In this document: positions 7,906-14,892 of the stretch, in pieces | How the letters are laid out: each line of letters opens with the position of its first letter | Numbering within the stretch: the stretch's first letter is position 1 | NCBI RefSeq assembly: GCF_012328925.1 | Contig: NZ_JAAXLS010000065.1 | Span: forward strand, 1-34,088 | Origin: Amycolatopsis acididurans | GTDB taxonomy: Bacteria; Actinomycetota; Actinomycetes; Mycobacteriales; Pseudonocardiaceae | DNA: 34,088 nt | Reading direction: 5' to 3' | Notes under the pieces: model-generated | Seen by the model: the letters and a program-made list of their open reading frames with translations, nothing else | Databases searched by the model: none | Told to the model about the DNA's origin: nothing | Translations under genes and position numbers: made by a program

Positions 7906-8029
7906 ACAACACCGGAAACTGTCGGTACCCACCGGCATACTCGAACCCAGAAAACGCGTCACCACAACGGAATCCAGCCCGACCAGCACCACACCATCCA
8001 GAAAATCCCCGCACACGCCTGCAGGAGGA

Positions 8030-8048
8030 GCACTATGAAGCCACCGTC
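8030..8048 (-). repeat. Right terminal inverted repeat / att half-site
   Basis: This is the right end GCACTATGAAGCCACCGTC, the inverted partner of 5090-5108. The intron reverse transcriptase resumes at the next base. Confidence 0.75.
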
Positions 8049-9147
8049 CCCACGATCGCCGACCGGGTGGTCCAGGCATCGCTGAAACTGGTGTTGGAGC
8101 CGATCTTCGAGGCGGATTTCCTGCCGTGTTCCTACGGTTTCCGCCCGAAGCGCCGGGCTCATGACGCGGTTGCCGAGGTGCGCTATCTAGCGTCCCGTCC
8201 TCGCTGCTACGAGTGGGTCGTCGAAGGTGACATCAAAGCCTGTTTCGACGAGATCGACCACACCGCCCTCATGGGCCGGGTGCGTCGACGTGTCGGAGAC
8301 AACCGTGTCCTGGCCTTGGTGAAGGCGTTCCTGAAGGCGGGCATCCTCAGCGAGGAACGTCTGCTGGAGGACACCACCGCCGGGACCCCGCAGGGTGGCA
8401 TCCTGTCGCCGCTGCTGGCGAATGTCGCGTTGTCAGTGCTCGACGAAAACATCGCCGAGCGGCCGGGCGGACCGAACACCGGCAAGCTGAAGCGGGCCAC
8501 GCGGCTGCGCCACGGCTTGCCGAACTTCAAGCTCGTCCGGTATGCCGACGACTGGTGCCTGATGGTTCGCGGCACCAGGACCGACGCCGAGGCGTTGCGG
8601 GAGGACATCGCCGCCGTGCTGGCGACGATGGGGTTGCGTCTGTCGCCGGACAAGACCCTGATCACCCACATCGATGAGGGGCTGGACTTCCTCGGGTGGC
8701 GCATCCAACGTCACCGCAAACGCGGAACCAGCAAGCACTACGTCTATGTCTATCCGTCGAAGAAGGCCGTGCTGGCCGCGAAACGGAAGATCAAGACGCT
8801 GTGTCGACGTATCGAGATCGGACAGCCGCTGGATGACCTGCTGCGTCGCGTGAACGCGACCGTGCGGGGGTGGGCGGGCTACTTCCGGGCCGGGGTGTCC
8901 TCGGCGGTGTTCTCCTATCTGAGCCACTACTTGTGGCAGACGGTGTGGAGATGGATCCGCCGCAAGCACCCGAAATCGACCTGGAAGCAGCTGCGTCAAC
9001 GCTACTGCGGCGGCGGGTGGTGGCCAGCCGGGACCGAACGGGAGCTGATCGACCTGGAGAAGATCGGCACGACCCGATACCGCTACCGCGGATCGGTCAT
9101 CCTCGCCCTGGCCAGACACCACCAACGAGGAGACCCGCGCAGTCTGA
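8049..9147 (+). pseudogene. ltrA: Group II intron reverse transcriptase/maturase, C-terminal part
   Basis: This is the rest of the intron-encoded protein, in frame with 4731-5087 once the element is removed. It carries the RT core: GFRPKRRAHDAV, VVEGDIKACFDEIDH, AGTPQGGILSPLLANV and the catalytic YADD (8541-8552), then the maturase X domain (LGWRIQRHRKR ... VRGWAGYFRAG). No HNH endonuclease domain follows. Near 9102 the frame is shifted: in the next frame the sequence reads SSPWPDTTNEETRAV and stops at 9147, the usual short tail just before domain V. Without that shift the frame runs through domains V and VI into the orfA exon and stops at 9278. The protein is thus broken twice, by the element and probably by this frameshift. 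Confidence 0.88.
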
Positions 9148-9161
9148 ACGGGTTTCGTGGA

Positions 9162-9259
9162 GAGCCCGGTGCATTGAAAGGTGCACGCCGGGTTCGGGAA
9201 GCGGCCCGGGGAAACGGAACCACCGCAAGGCAGTCACCGCGCCCCGGGCCGACTTTCAT
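9162..9259 (+). ncRNA. Group II intron domains V and VI
   Basis: Domain V is the 34-nt hairpin 9162-9195, with the catalytic AGC near its 5' side, a GAAA loop, the CG bulge and GGTTC closing. Domain VI follows, with arms CGGCCCGGGG (9202-9211) and CCCCGGGCCG (9242-9251). The intron ends TTTCAT at 9259, with the AY 3' consensus. These are the catalytic and branch-point domains, and they look intact. Confidence 0.88.
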
Positions 9260-9278
9260 GGACCGTCCGTCGCGATGA
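9260..9278 (+). CDS. IS3 transposase OrfA, exon 2
   Basis: GGACCGTCCGTCGCGATGA completes orfA after splicing: with GAGCT of exon 1 it reads E-L-D-R-P-S-R-stop, the standard OrfA ending. Its stop overlaps the orfB start (ATGA). The exact fit fixes both intron boundaries. Confidence 0.85.
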
Positions 9279-10369
9279 AGGTCGAGTTCGTCGACTCCCA
9301 GCGGGAGCAGCACGGTGTCCAGCCGGTCCTTCGGGTGCTTGAGGGCACGCCTGCCGAGATCGCACCGTCGACGTACTACGCCGCCAAGGCCCGTCCGGAG
9401 CCCGCTCGCGCGGCCCGGGATCGGGTGTTGGCCGAGAAGATCGAGCAGGTGCACGAGGTCAACTACGGCGTCTACGGGGCGCGGAAGGTGTGGGCCGAGC
9501 TGAACCGGCAGGGCAGCGAGGTGGCGCGGTGCACGGTGGAGCGGCTCATGCGCGAGATCGGGCTGCGCGGGCTGCTGCGGGACAAGTCCCCACGCACTAC
9601 CCGCCCGGCCGCCGAGACCGGACGGCCGGGTGATCTGGTCGAACGCGACTTCACCGCCACCGCACCGAACCAGTTATGGGTCGCGGACCTGACCTACGTC
9701 CGCACCGCCGGCGGCTGGGTCTACGCAGCGTTCGTCCTCGACGTGTTCTCCCGCCTGATCGTCGGCTGGCAGGTCTCCACCAGCCTCTACACCGACCTCG
9801 CCCTGGACGCGCTGCAGATGGCGATCTGGCGCCGCCAGGCCGACCGCGCGGACCTGACCGGGCTGGTCCACCACAGCGACCGCGGCGTCCAGTACCGAGC
9901 GATCCGCTACACCCAGCGGCTCGCCGACGCCGGTGCGGTCGCATCCGTTGGCAGCAAAGGAGATTCTTACGACAACGCGATGGCCGAAGCGTTCAACTCG
10001 TTGTACAAGGCCGAACTCGTCCGCAACCGCGGCCCCTGGCGCGGCCTGGACGACCTGGAAATCGCAACAGTCGAGTACATCGATTGGTACAACAACCGGC
10101 GCCTGCACGGCGAACTCGGACACATCCCACCCGCCGAGCACGAAGCACTACACGCGATGCCCGGCAACACCGACGCGGTGGCGGCTTTCCGCACCCAGGT
10201 GACCCGGCTTTGGCACAAGGCGCTGCGGCGCCGCAGCCAACGCACGCGACTCAACTGGACCCGGATGGACCGCATCGCGAAAAGGTGGCTACCACCCGCC
10301 CGCGTGATACATCCCTTTCCCGAACTGCGCTTCGACGTTCGTACCCGAGGCAGGAGCCCAGTGCGGTAG
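9275..10369 (+). CDS. IS3 transposase OrfB, C-terminus replaced by maturase tail
   Basis: This 364-residue frame starts at the ATG overlapping the orfA stop. Residues about 1-285 are an IS3 OrfB: the HTH_21 region (VNYGVYGARKVWAELNRQG) and the DDE integrase core, with the first Asp in LWVADLTYV, the second in HHSDRGVQY and the Glu in NAMAEAFNSLYKAEL, ending YNNRRLHGELGHIPPAEHEAL. From about residue 290 the sequence changes to a group II intron maturase tail (PGNTDAVAAFRTQVTRLW, ALRRRSQRTRL, VRTRGRSPVR) and stops inside that intron's domain V. The catalytic core is complete, but the family's own short C-terminus and the IS right end are gone. The junction lies near 10140-10165. Splicing or frameshifting would be needed to make OrfAB. 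Confidence 0.85.
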   Translation: MKVEFVDSQREQHGVQPVLRVLEGTPAEIAPSTYYAAKARPEPARAARDRVLAEKIEQVHEVNYGVYGARKVWAELNRQGSEVARCTVERLMREIGLRGLLRDKSPRTTRPAAETGRPGDLVERDFTATAPNQLWVADLTYVRTAGGWVYAAFVLDVFSRLIVGWQVSTSLYTDLALDALQMAIWRRQADRADLTGLVHHSDRGVQYRAIRYTQRLADAGAVASVGSKGDSYDNAMAEAFNSLYKAELVRNRGPWRGLDDLEIATVEYIDWYNNRRLHGELGHIPPAEHEALHAMPGNTDAVAAFRTQVTRLWHKALRRRSQRTRLNWTRMDRIAKRWLPPARVIHPFPELRFDVRTRGRSPVR

Positions 10370-10426
10370 TTCCGCACGCTGGGATCTGTGCGGGGGGCCG
10401 CCCGCAAGGGCGGTCCCTACCGCGAC
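10165..10426 (+). mobile_element. Group II intron C, 3' remnant
   Basis: This is the 3' end of a third group II intron. It encodes the last 70 or so residues of its maturase, fused to orfB and ending TRGRSPVR, with domains V and VI behind. Its domain V differs from that of introns A/B, so it belongs to a different class. The 5' part is not in the window. The left boundary is approximate. Confidence 0.75.
10354..10426 (+). ncRNA. Domains V-VI of intron C
   Basis: Domain V is 10354-10386 (GAGCCCAGTGCGG, loop, CCGCACGCTGGGATC). It is followed by GTGCGGGGGG and the domain VI hairpin CCGCCC-GCAA-GGGCGG, ending CTACCGCGAC at 10426. The overlap of the maturase stop codon with domain V is typical of this intron class. 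Confidence 0.75.
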
Positions 10427-10475
10427 CTGCGGCGCCACTCCCGAGCGATGGAACGAAGCCCACTCAGACCGTCTT

Positions 10476-10505
10476 GTAATACGCCGATATTACCCATTAT
10501 CGGCG
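10476..10505. terminator. Two overlapping hairpins downstream of the SDR gene
   Basis: CGCCGATA (10482-10489) and TATCGGCG (10498-10505) form a perfect 8-bp stem. It overlaps a second perfect repeat, GTAATA (10476-10481) with TATTAC (10488-10493). The two cannot form together. The site lies about 75 bp beyond the stop of the minus-strand operon and could be its terminator; no clear U-tract follows. The rest of 10427-10577 shows nothing further. Confidence 0.45.
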
Positions 10506-10577
10506 GTTACCGGCCGTAGGCGCTCGCCAGTGCCGCGATGAGTCTGATCGTGCCAGGTCGCGCTGCCACCAAGTTGA

Positions 10578-11411
10578 TCAGTTCGTCAAGATGCGATCGA
10601 GATAGTTCTTCCGGGCCCCTGCATCAACATCGTCGAGAAAGACTGTGTCGGCCCCAAGTGACGAAGAAAGCGTCTCGGCGAGCCGGGACGGGATGAACTT
10701 CATGGCGGCGGCGAGGCCACTGGCTACACGCGTGACGCGCACGAAGGGCTTGGGCTTTTCGATAAGGTTTGCCATGGCTGCAGCGATCTCTTCAGGTTCG
10801 GCGTTGCGAATGCCTTTGGCGCCGGCGGTGCCCGCGACCAGTTCGGTGTTGGTGAAGGTAGGTCGCACTGTGGACAGCTGGATGCCGGACTTGCGGTACT
10901 CCTGCCTGGCTGCTTCGGTGAAGCCAATAACGGCGAACTTGGTGCCGCAGTAGGTCGCGAGGCCCGGAACGGGCAGCTCGCCGGCTAGCGATGCGGTGTT
11001 GATGATGTGGCCGGAACGTCGTGGCAGCATCCGCTTCAGGCCGAGCTTCGTCCCGTAGATCACGCCGAGCAGATTGATCTCGATCTGCCGCCGGGTGACG
11101 GCGTCGGGTTCTTCGTGGACGTGGCCGGTGGGCATGATTCCAGCGTTGTTGATCAGGACGTCGAGCGGACCGAGTTCACTCTCGACTAGGTCGAGGAATC
11201 TGTCGATGGAGTCGGCGACGGTGACGTCAAGGACTGAGAAGGTGGCGATTCCTAGCTCGTCGGCGGACGCTTTCAGCTGCTGCTCGTCGATGTCCCCGAT
11301 AGCAACGCGGTGCCCTCGCCGAGTAAGTTCTTTGGCCGTCTGGTAGCCAATCCCGCGCGCCGCGCCGGTGATGGCAACTACTTTCGACTGGCCAATGCTG
11401 GTCTTGGTCAT
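10578..11411 (-). CDS. Short-chain dehydrogenase/reductase
   Basis: This 277-residue NAD(P)-dependent SDR is expected to oxidise an alcohol or reduce a ketone on a lipid-like substrate. The cofactor motif GAARGIG (16-22) and acidic D-I-D at the end of beta-2 suggest NAD(H) preference. NNAGIMP, the active-site Tyr and Lys in YCGTK, and a long C-terminal part (GLAAAMKFIPSRLAETL) complete the fold. AAGGAG lies 7 nt before the ATG. It is the last gene of the minus-strand operon, 47 bp after the acyl-CoA synthetase. The SDR at 31748-32656 resembles it (same LDVLINNAGIMP block and ending), and both sit in clusters with a CYP136-like P450, the same company as mycobacterial Rv3057c. The substrate is unknown. 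Confidence 0.88.
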   Translation of the reverse strand: MTKTSIGQSKVVAITGAARGIGYQTAKELTRRGHRVAIGDIDEQQLKASADELGIATFSVLDVTVADSIDRFLDLVESELGPLDVLINNAGIMPTGHVHEEPDAVTRRQIEINLLGVIYGTKLGLKRMLPRRSGHIINTASLAGELPVPGLATYCGTKFAVIGFTEAARQEYRKSGIQLSTVRPTFTNTELVAGTAGAKGIRNAEPEEIAAAMANLIEKPKPFVRVTRVASGLAAAMKFIPSRLAETLSSSLGADTVFLDDVDAGARKNYLDRILTN

Positions 11412-11458
11412 GTTCTGCTCCTTAAGCGGTAAGTGCGATGTCTGGGCCAGTCATACGG

Positions 11459-13306
11459 TTAGGCGTAGAACCCGTCGATGAGGGCTTGGTTGCGCGTTTC
11501 GACGACCGATCGTTTGACTTTCATCGAGGGGGTCAGCTCTCCTGTCTCTACTGATAAGTCGTGGTCGAGGATCTGCCACTTCTTGACCGTCTCCCAGCGG
11601 TTCAGTTGCGCGTTGAGCTCGTCGACGTAGCGACTTATCATGGCCAACGTCTGTGTCGAGGTCGCGATGTCGGCGTAGGAGGAAGCGGCGAGGCCAGCGC
11701 CTTGAGCCCATTCGCTGATGGTGTCCGGATCTAGGGTGATGAGCGCGGTCACGAAGTTGCGTTCGGCGCCGAAGACGATGAATTGGCTGGCGTAGGGGCA
11801 CAACGCTTTGAACCTGGCCTCAATCGCCGGCGGGGCGATGTACTTTCCGCCCGAGGTCTTGAACAGTTCCTTGATGCGGCCGGTGATTTTCAGGTAGCCG
11901 TCCACGACCTCACCCTTGTCACCGGTGCGTAGCCACCGATCTGCTGTCGTGGCTGCGGCGGTGGCATCGGGCAGGTTGTGGTACCCGTCCATCACGTGTG
12001 GGCCTTTGATCTGTACCTCGCCGTCGGGGGCGATGCGCACTTCGGTGCCGGGGAAGGGACGGCCGACGGTGCCTAACTTGTAGTCGTCGAGGCGGTTGAT
12101 CGTGGCGCCTGCGGCGTCCTCGGTCATGCCGTAGCCCTCGAGAATCGCCAAGCCGGCAGTGTCGAACCACGCGGCGATGTCGTCGTTGAGCGCGGCGGCG
12201 CCGGAGATGAAGAAGCGGATGCGTCCGCCGAAGCGCGCACGGATCTTGGCGAAGACGAGGGTGTCGAACATTCGGTGGGCGACGGACAGATGTAACGGGA
12301 TGGCGCGGCCGTCGCGCCGACGCTGGGCGACCAGGTCGCCGACTCCGAAGGCGGACGCGAAGAGGGCCTGTTTGATGCGTGATTCGTTGGCGACGCTCGT
12401 CGACACCCGCGCGTAGGCCTTTTCGTAGGAACGCGGTGCTGCGCCCATGAAGGTGGGGCGCACGATGGCCAGATTGTCGATGATCTTGTCGACCTGGCCG
12501 TCGACGGCGGTCGCGAACCCGCAGGTCATTTGTGCCGACAGCAGTGCCCGTCCGAAGGCGTGCGAGAGCGGCAGCCACAGATACTGCAGGTCGGTGTCGT
12601 CGAGCATTCTCTGCGCGCGGACCGCTTCCCCTTCGAACACCCAGGCGCGATGCAGAGTCCGGACGCCCTTGGGTCGACCCGTCGTGCCGGAGGTGTAGAT
12701 CAGGGTGGCCAGCTGGTCGGCTCGGATCGCTTTGGCCGTCCGGTCGACGATGTCGGGGTTGTGGCGGCGGTGGACCGCTCCGCGGGCGGCCAGCTCATCG
12801 ATGGAGAGCACATCCGCTCCGTCGGCGATGACTGGGTCGAAGGCCACCACGGTTGCGAGCTGCGGCAGCTCGTGCCGGCGTTCTCGGATCTTCGCGAGCT
12901 GGTGTTCGTCCTCGACGAAGGCGATCCGGCAGTCGCTGTCTCCGAGGATGAAGGCGGTGTCCTCGGGCGCCGTGTTCGGGTAGACGGTGGTAGTGGCGCC
13001 CGCGGCGCACATGACCGCGAGGTCGGCGACGATCCACTCGTAGCGGGTGGCGGAGACGATCCCGACCCGCTGCTCGGGCTTGAGGCCGAGGGTGAGGAGG
13101 CCTGCGGCCAGGTCGCGGACCTGTTCGCCGACTTCGTGCCAGCTGACCGACTCCCATCGTTCGCCACGTGGGTAGCGGAAGGCCTCGTGGTCGCCTCCGA
13201 TATCGACTCGGTCGAGAAACTGGATCGCCGCGTTGACCGGCATCTTGTTCAGGTCGATCGCGGCTCCGCGGAGTATCTGTGGCTCTGCTGCCGTCGCTGC
13301 GCTCAT
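11459..13306 (-). CDS. Long-chain acyl-CoA synthetase (FadD15-like)
   Basis: This 615-residue AMP-forming ligase activates a fatty acid to its CoA thioester through an acyl-adenylate. It carries the P-loop-like motif YTSGTTGRPKG (204-214), WLPLSHAFGR, the GYGMTE motif, and the hinge/C-terminal motifs DKGEVVDGYLKITGR and ELFKTSGGKYIAP. The length and TSGGKYIAP are typical of the long-chain (FadD15-type) class. The frame is open far upstream, into the aldehyde dehydrogenase, but the ATG at 13306, overlapping that gene's TGA, is the start: MSAATAAEPQ leads straight into family sequence. The overlap with the aldehyde dehydrogenase implies translational coupling, fitting consecutive steps from aldehyde to acid to acyl-CoA. 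Confidence 0.92.
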   Translation of the reverse strand: MSAATAAEPQILRGAAIDLNKMPVNAAIQFLDRVDIGGDHEAFRYPRGERWESVSWHEVGEQVRDLAAGLLTLGLKPEQRVGIVSATRYEWIVADLAVMCAAGATTTVYPNTAPEDTAFILGDSDCRIAFVEDEHQLAKIRERRHELPQLATVVAFDPVIADGADVLSIDELAARGAVHRRHNPDIVDRTAKAIRADQLATLIYTSGTTGRPKGVRTLHRAWVFEGEAVRAQRMLDDTDLQYLWLPLSHAFGRALLSAQMTCGFATAVDGQVDKIIDNLAIVRPTFMGAAPRSYEKAYARVSTSVANESRIKQALFASAFGVGDLVAQRRRDGRAIPLHLSVAHRMFDTLVFAKIRARFGGRIRFFISGAAALNDDIAAWFDTAGLAILEGYGMTEDAAGATINRLDDYKLGTVGRPFPGTEVRIAPDGEVQIKGPHVMDGYHNLPDATAAATTADRWLRTGDKGEVVDGYLKITGRIKELFKTSGGKYIAPPAIEARFKALCPYASQFIVFGAERNFVTALITLDPDTISEWAQGAGLAASSYADIATSTQTLAMISRYVDELNAQLNRWETVKKWQILDHDLSVETGELTPSMKVKRSVVETRNQALIDGFYA

Positions 13307-14832
13307 CGCGGACCTGGCCTGCGCAGTCCGAGACGGGCCGCGACGCCGCGGTTCGCGACGGCACGTAGCACCCACCGGGTCACGGCTGTGCGGCGCTGGG
13401 AGTACGGGTACCAGGTGAGTTCGCTGCCCAGGGTGGGGACGCGCGGCACGGTAACGGCTTGGGTGCGGCAGTACTTGCGCAGCCCGTAGGCGCCGCCGAG
13501 CCGTGCCCCGACGCCGGACTGTTTCCACCCGTTGTGGGGAAGGGTGGTGGCGAACAGGTTGCTGAAGACGTCGTTGATGTTGACGGCCCCCGCGTCGAGC
13601 CGTGCGGCGACCCGTTGTCCGCGGGCACGGTCGCGGGTCCAGACAGTCGCTGAGAGTGCGTAGTCGCTGTCGTTGGCCAGGCGGATTGCTTCGTCTTCGT
13701 CGGGGACCTTCATGACCGGGATGGTGGGTCCGAAGGTTTCCTTGGTCATGCAGGTCATCGTGTGGTCTACGTCGACCAGCACGGTGGGTGCGAAGAAGTT
13801 GCCGGTGGCGGCGCGGGTTCCGCCGACGAGGACTCGGGCTCCGGAGGCGACGGCGTCGGTGACGTGCCGGTCGGCGATGTCGACTTGGTTCGCGGTGACC
13901 ATGGCGCCGACGTCGCCGCCGACGGCGGTTGCCTGGCTGAGGCCGCGAACCTTGGCGGTGAGGCGTTGCACGAACTCGTCGTAGATGGGCGCGGCGACAT
14001 AGACCCGCTCCACGGAGATGCATACCTGGCCGGAGTTGAACAGCCCGCCCCAGGTGATGCCGTTGACGGCACGGTCGAGATCGGCGTCCTCCAAGACGAT
14101 GGCGGGGTCTTTGCCGCCGAGTTCGAGGCTGTAGGGCTTGAGCAGTTCGGCGCAGCGCACACCGATGCGGCGGCCGGTCGCGGTCGACCCGGTGAACTGC
14201 ACGAAGTCGGCCGCGTCGACCACAGCGGCACCGGTGTCTCCACGACCGACTACCTGGGTCAGCACAGGTGGCGCGCCGATTTCCGTCCACCCGTCAATGA
14301 GCCGGCCGCTGGCCAACGGGGTCTCCTCCGAGGGTTTGGCGAGCACGGCGCAGCCAGCTGCCAACGCGGGCGCGGCGTCCATGAGGAACAGCGTGATGGG
14401 GAAGTTCCACGGCGTGATGATGCCGACGAGCGGGTAGGGGCTGTATCGCGTGTAGAGCCGCTTGGGCAGGCTCAGCGGCCCGGCCGGCTTCACCGACTCG
14501 TCGGCAAGATACCTCGCCGCGTTGTCGGCGTAGTGGCTGATGAACTCACACGACGCTGTAGTCTCTACCAGCGCGTCCGGTCTGACCTTTCCGGTCTCGG
14601 CCTGTAGCAGGGCGGTCAGCTCATCGGTGTGGTCGAGGATCCAACTACGCCACCGCCGCAGCCACTGCGCCCGGGCCTGTGGGCCGGACTCTGCCCATGC
14701 GGCCTGGGCGCGGCGCAGGTCAGCGGCTGCGTCTGCGACTGCCACCTCACCGTCGACGTCCAACGTCGCGAGCAGATAATTGTCGGCGGGGTTTCGCACT
14801 TCGAGGAGGTCGTGCGCAACGAGCGTCGTCAC
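13303..14832 (-). CDS. Aldehyde dehydrogenase
   Basis: This 509-residue NAD(P)-dependent enzyme oxidises an aldehyde to its acid. PWNFP (141-145), the cofactor-binding Lys in AKPSEE (K166), FTGSTATGR, the general base E237 in LELGGKD and the nucleophile C271 in FNSGQVC are all present. It starts with a GTG at 14832 preceded by GGAG. The C-terminal extension ends TRWVLRAVANRGVAARLGLRR, basic and partly amphipathic, which may help membrane association. It overlaps the acyl-CoA synthetase by 4 nt and follows the acyl-CoA dehydrogenase by 60 nt. In this context a long-chain or sterol-derived aldehyde from P450 or SDR action is a reasonable substrate (inference). Confidence 0.92.
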   Translation of the reverse strand: MTTLVAHDLLEVRNPADNYLLATLDVDGEVAVADAAADLRRAQAAWAESGPQARAQWLRRWRSWILDHTDELTALLQAETGKVRPDALVETTASCEFISHYADNAARYLADESVKPAGPLSLPKRLYTRYSPYPLVGIITPWNFPITLFLMDAAPALAAGCAVLAKPSEETPLASGRLIDGWTEIGAPPVLTQVVGRGDTGAAVVDAADFVQFTGSTATGRRIGVRCAELLKPYSLELGGKDPAIVLEDADLDRAVNGITWGGLFNSGQVCISVERVYVAAPIYDEFVQRLTAKVRGLSQATAVGGDVGAMVTANQVDIADRHVTDAVASGARVLVGGTRAATGNFFAPTVLVDVDHTMTCMTKETFGPTIPVMKVPDEDEAIRLANDSDYALSATVWTRDRARGQRVAARLDAGAVNINDVFSNLFATTLPHNGWKQSGVGARLGGAYGLRKYCRTQAVTVPRVPTLGSELTWYPYSQRRTAVTRWVLRAVANRGVAARLGLRRPGPR

Positions 14833-14892
14833 TGGGTGTCTCCGGTCGGTTGATTCAGCGAGATGCGTTCGGGATCGGTTCGGCCCTGCTGG

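Larger units (their letters stand above)
5088..8048 (+). mobile_element. Serine-recombinase integrative element in the intron RT gene
   Basis: This 2,961-bp element inserted between the codons ATC (5085-5087) and CCC (8049-8051) of the intron reverse transcriptase. It encodes a DUF5372-like protein, a DUF6788-like protein and a large serine recombinase, all on the plus strand. The ends carry a 19-bp imperfect inverted repeat (5090-5108 and 8030-8048). Joined as a circle they give a 40-bp near-palindrome (16 of 20 positions complementary per arm) centred on CCGTCGCGACGG, as expected for an attP site. The restored target contains the palindrome GGGATCCC. No target duplication beyond a shared TC is seen, as is usual for serine recombinases. 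No integrase-independent transposase, replication or resistance cargo was found. Confidence 0.85.
4103..9259 (+). mobile_element. Group II intron B with shared 3' end, split by a recombinase element
   Basis: The second intron starts with GTGCGCCACGAGGCGCT at 4103. Domain I and the following RNA domains occupy 4103-4730, the reverse transcriptase gene starts at 4731, and a 34-nt domain V hairpin lies at 9162-9195, with domain VI up to TTTCAT at 9259. Without the 2,961-bp insertion at 5088-8048 the unit is about 2.2 kb, normal for such introns. Its likely EBS1 (GGTTTC, 4414-4419) and EBS2 (GTTCC, 4329-4333) pair with GAAACC (4097-4102) and GGAAC (4089-4093) just upstream, so B appears to have inserted into intron A. 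The 3' end fits the orfA exon, which would be expected of A. Recombination between the two related introns is the simplest explanation. Confidence 0.8.
3258..10160 (+). mobile_element. IS3-family insertion sequence, interrupted by introns, right end lost
   Basis: This is an IS3-type element with overlapping orfA and orfB, expanded from about 1.3 kb to 6.9 kb by nested insertions. The left terminal region starts with TGAATGTCCCGCC at 3258 and continues with GTTTGATGGAGAC, typical of actinobacterial IS3 ends. orfA exon 1 is 3314-3612 and exon 2 is 9260-9278; orfB starts at 9275 in an ATGA overlap. The orfB end and the right inverted repeat are missing, replaced near 10140-10170 by the tail of another group II intron. 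Without its right end the element should not transpose on its own. The right boundary is approximate. Confidence 0.85.

Noticed and set aside
5088..8048. DDE transposon with terminal inverted repeats
   Set aside because: No DDE transposase and no target-site duplication; the inverted ends fit an att site for the encoded serine recombinase.
13307..14290. N-terminal extension of the acyl-CoA synthetase
   Set aside because: It overlaps the aldehyde dehydrogenase in another frame and has no homology-like content; the ATG at 13306 leads directly into family sequence.
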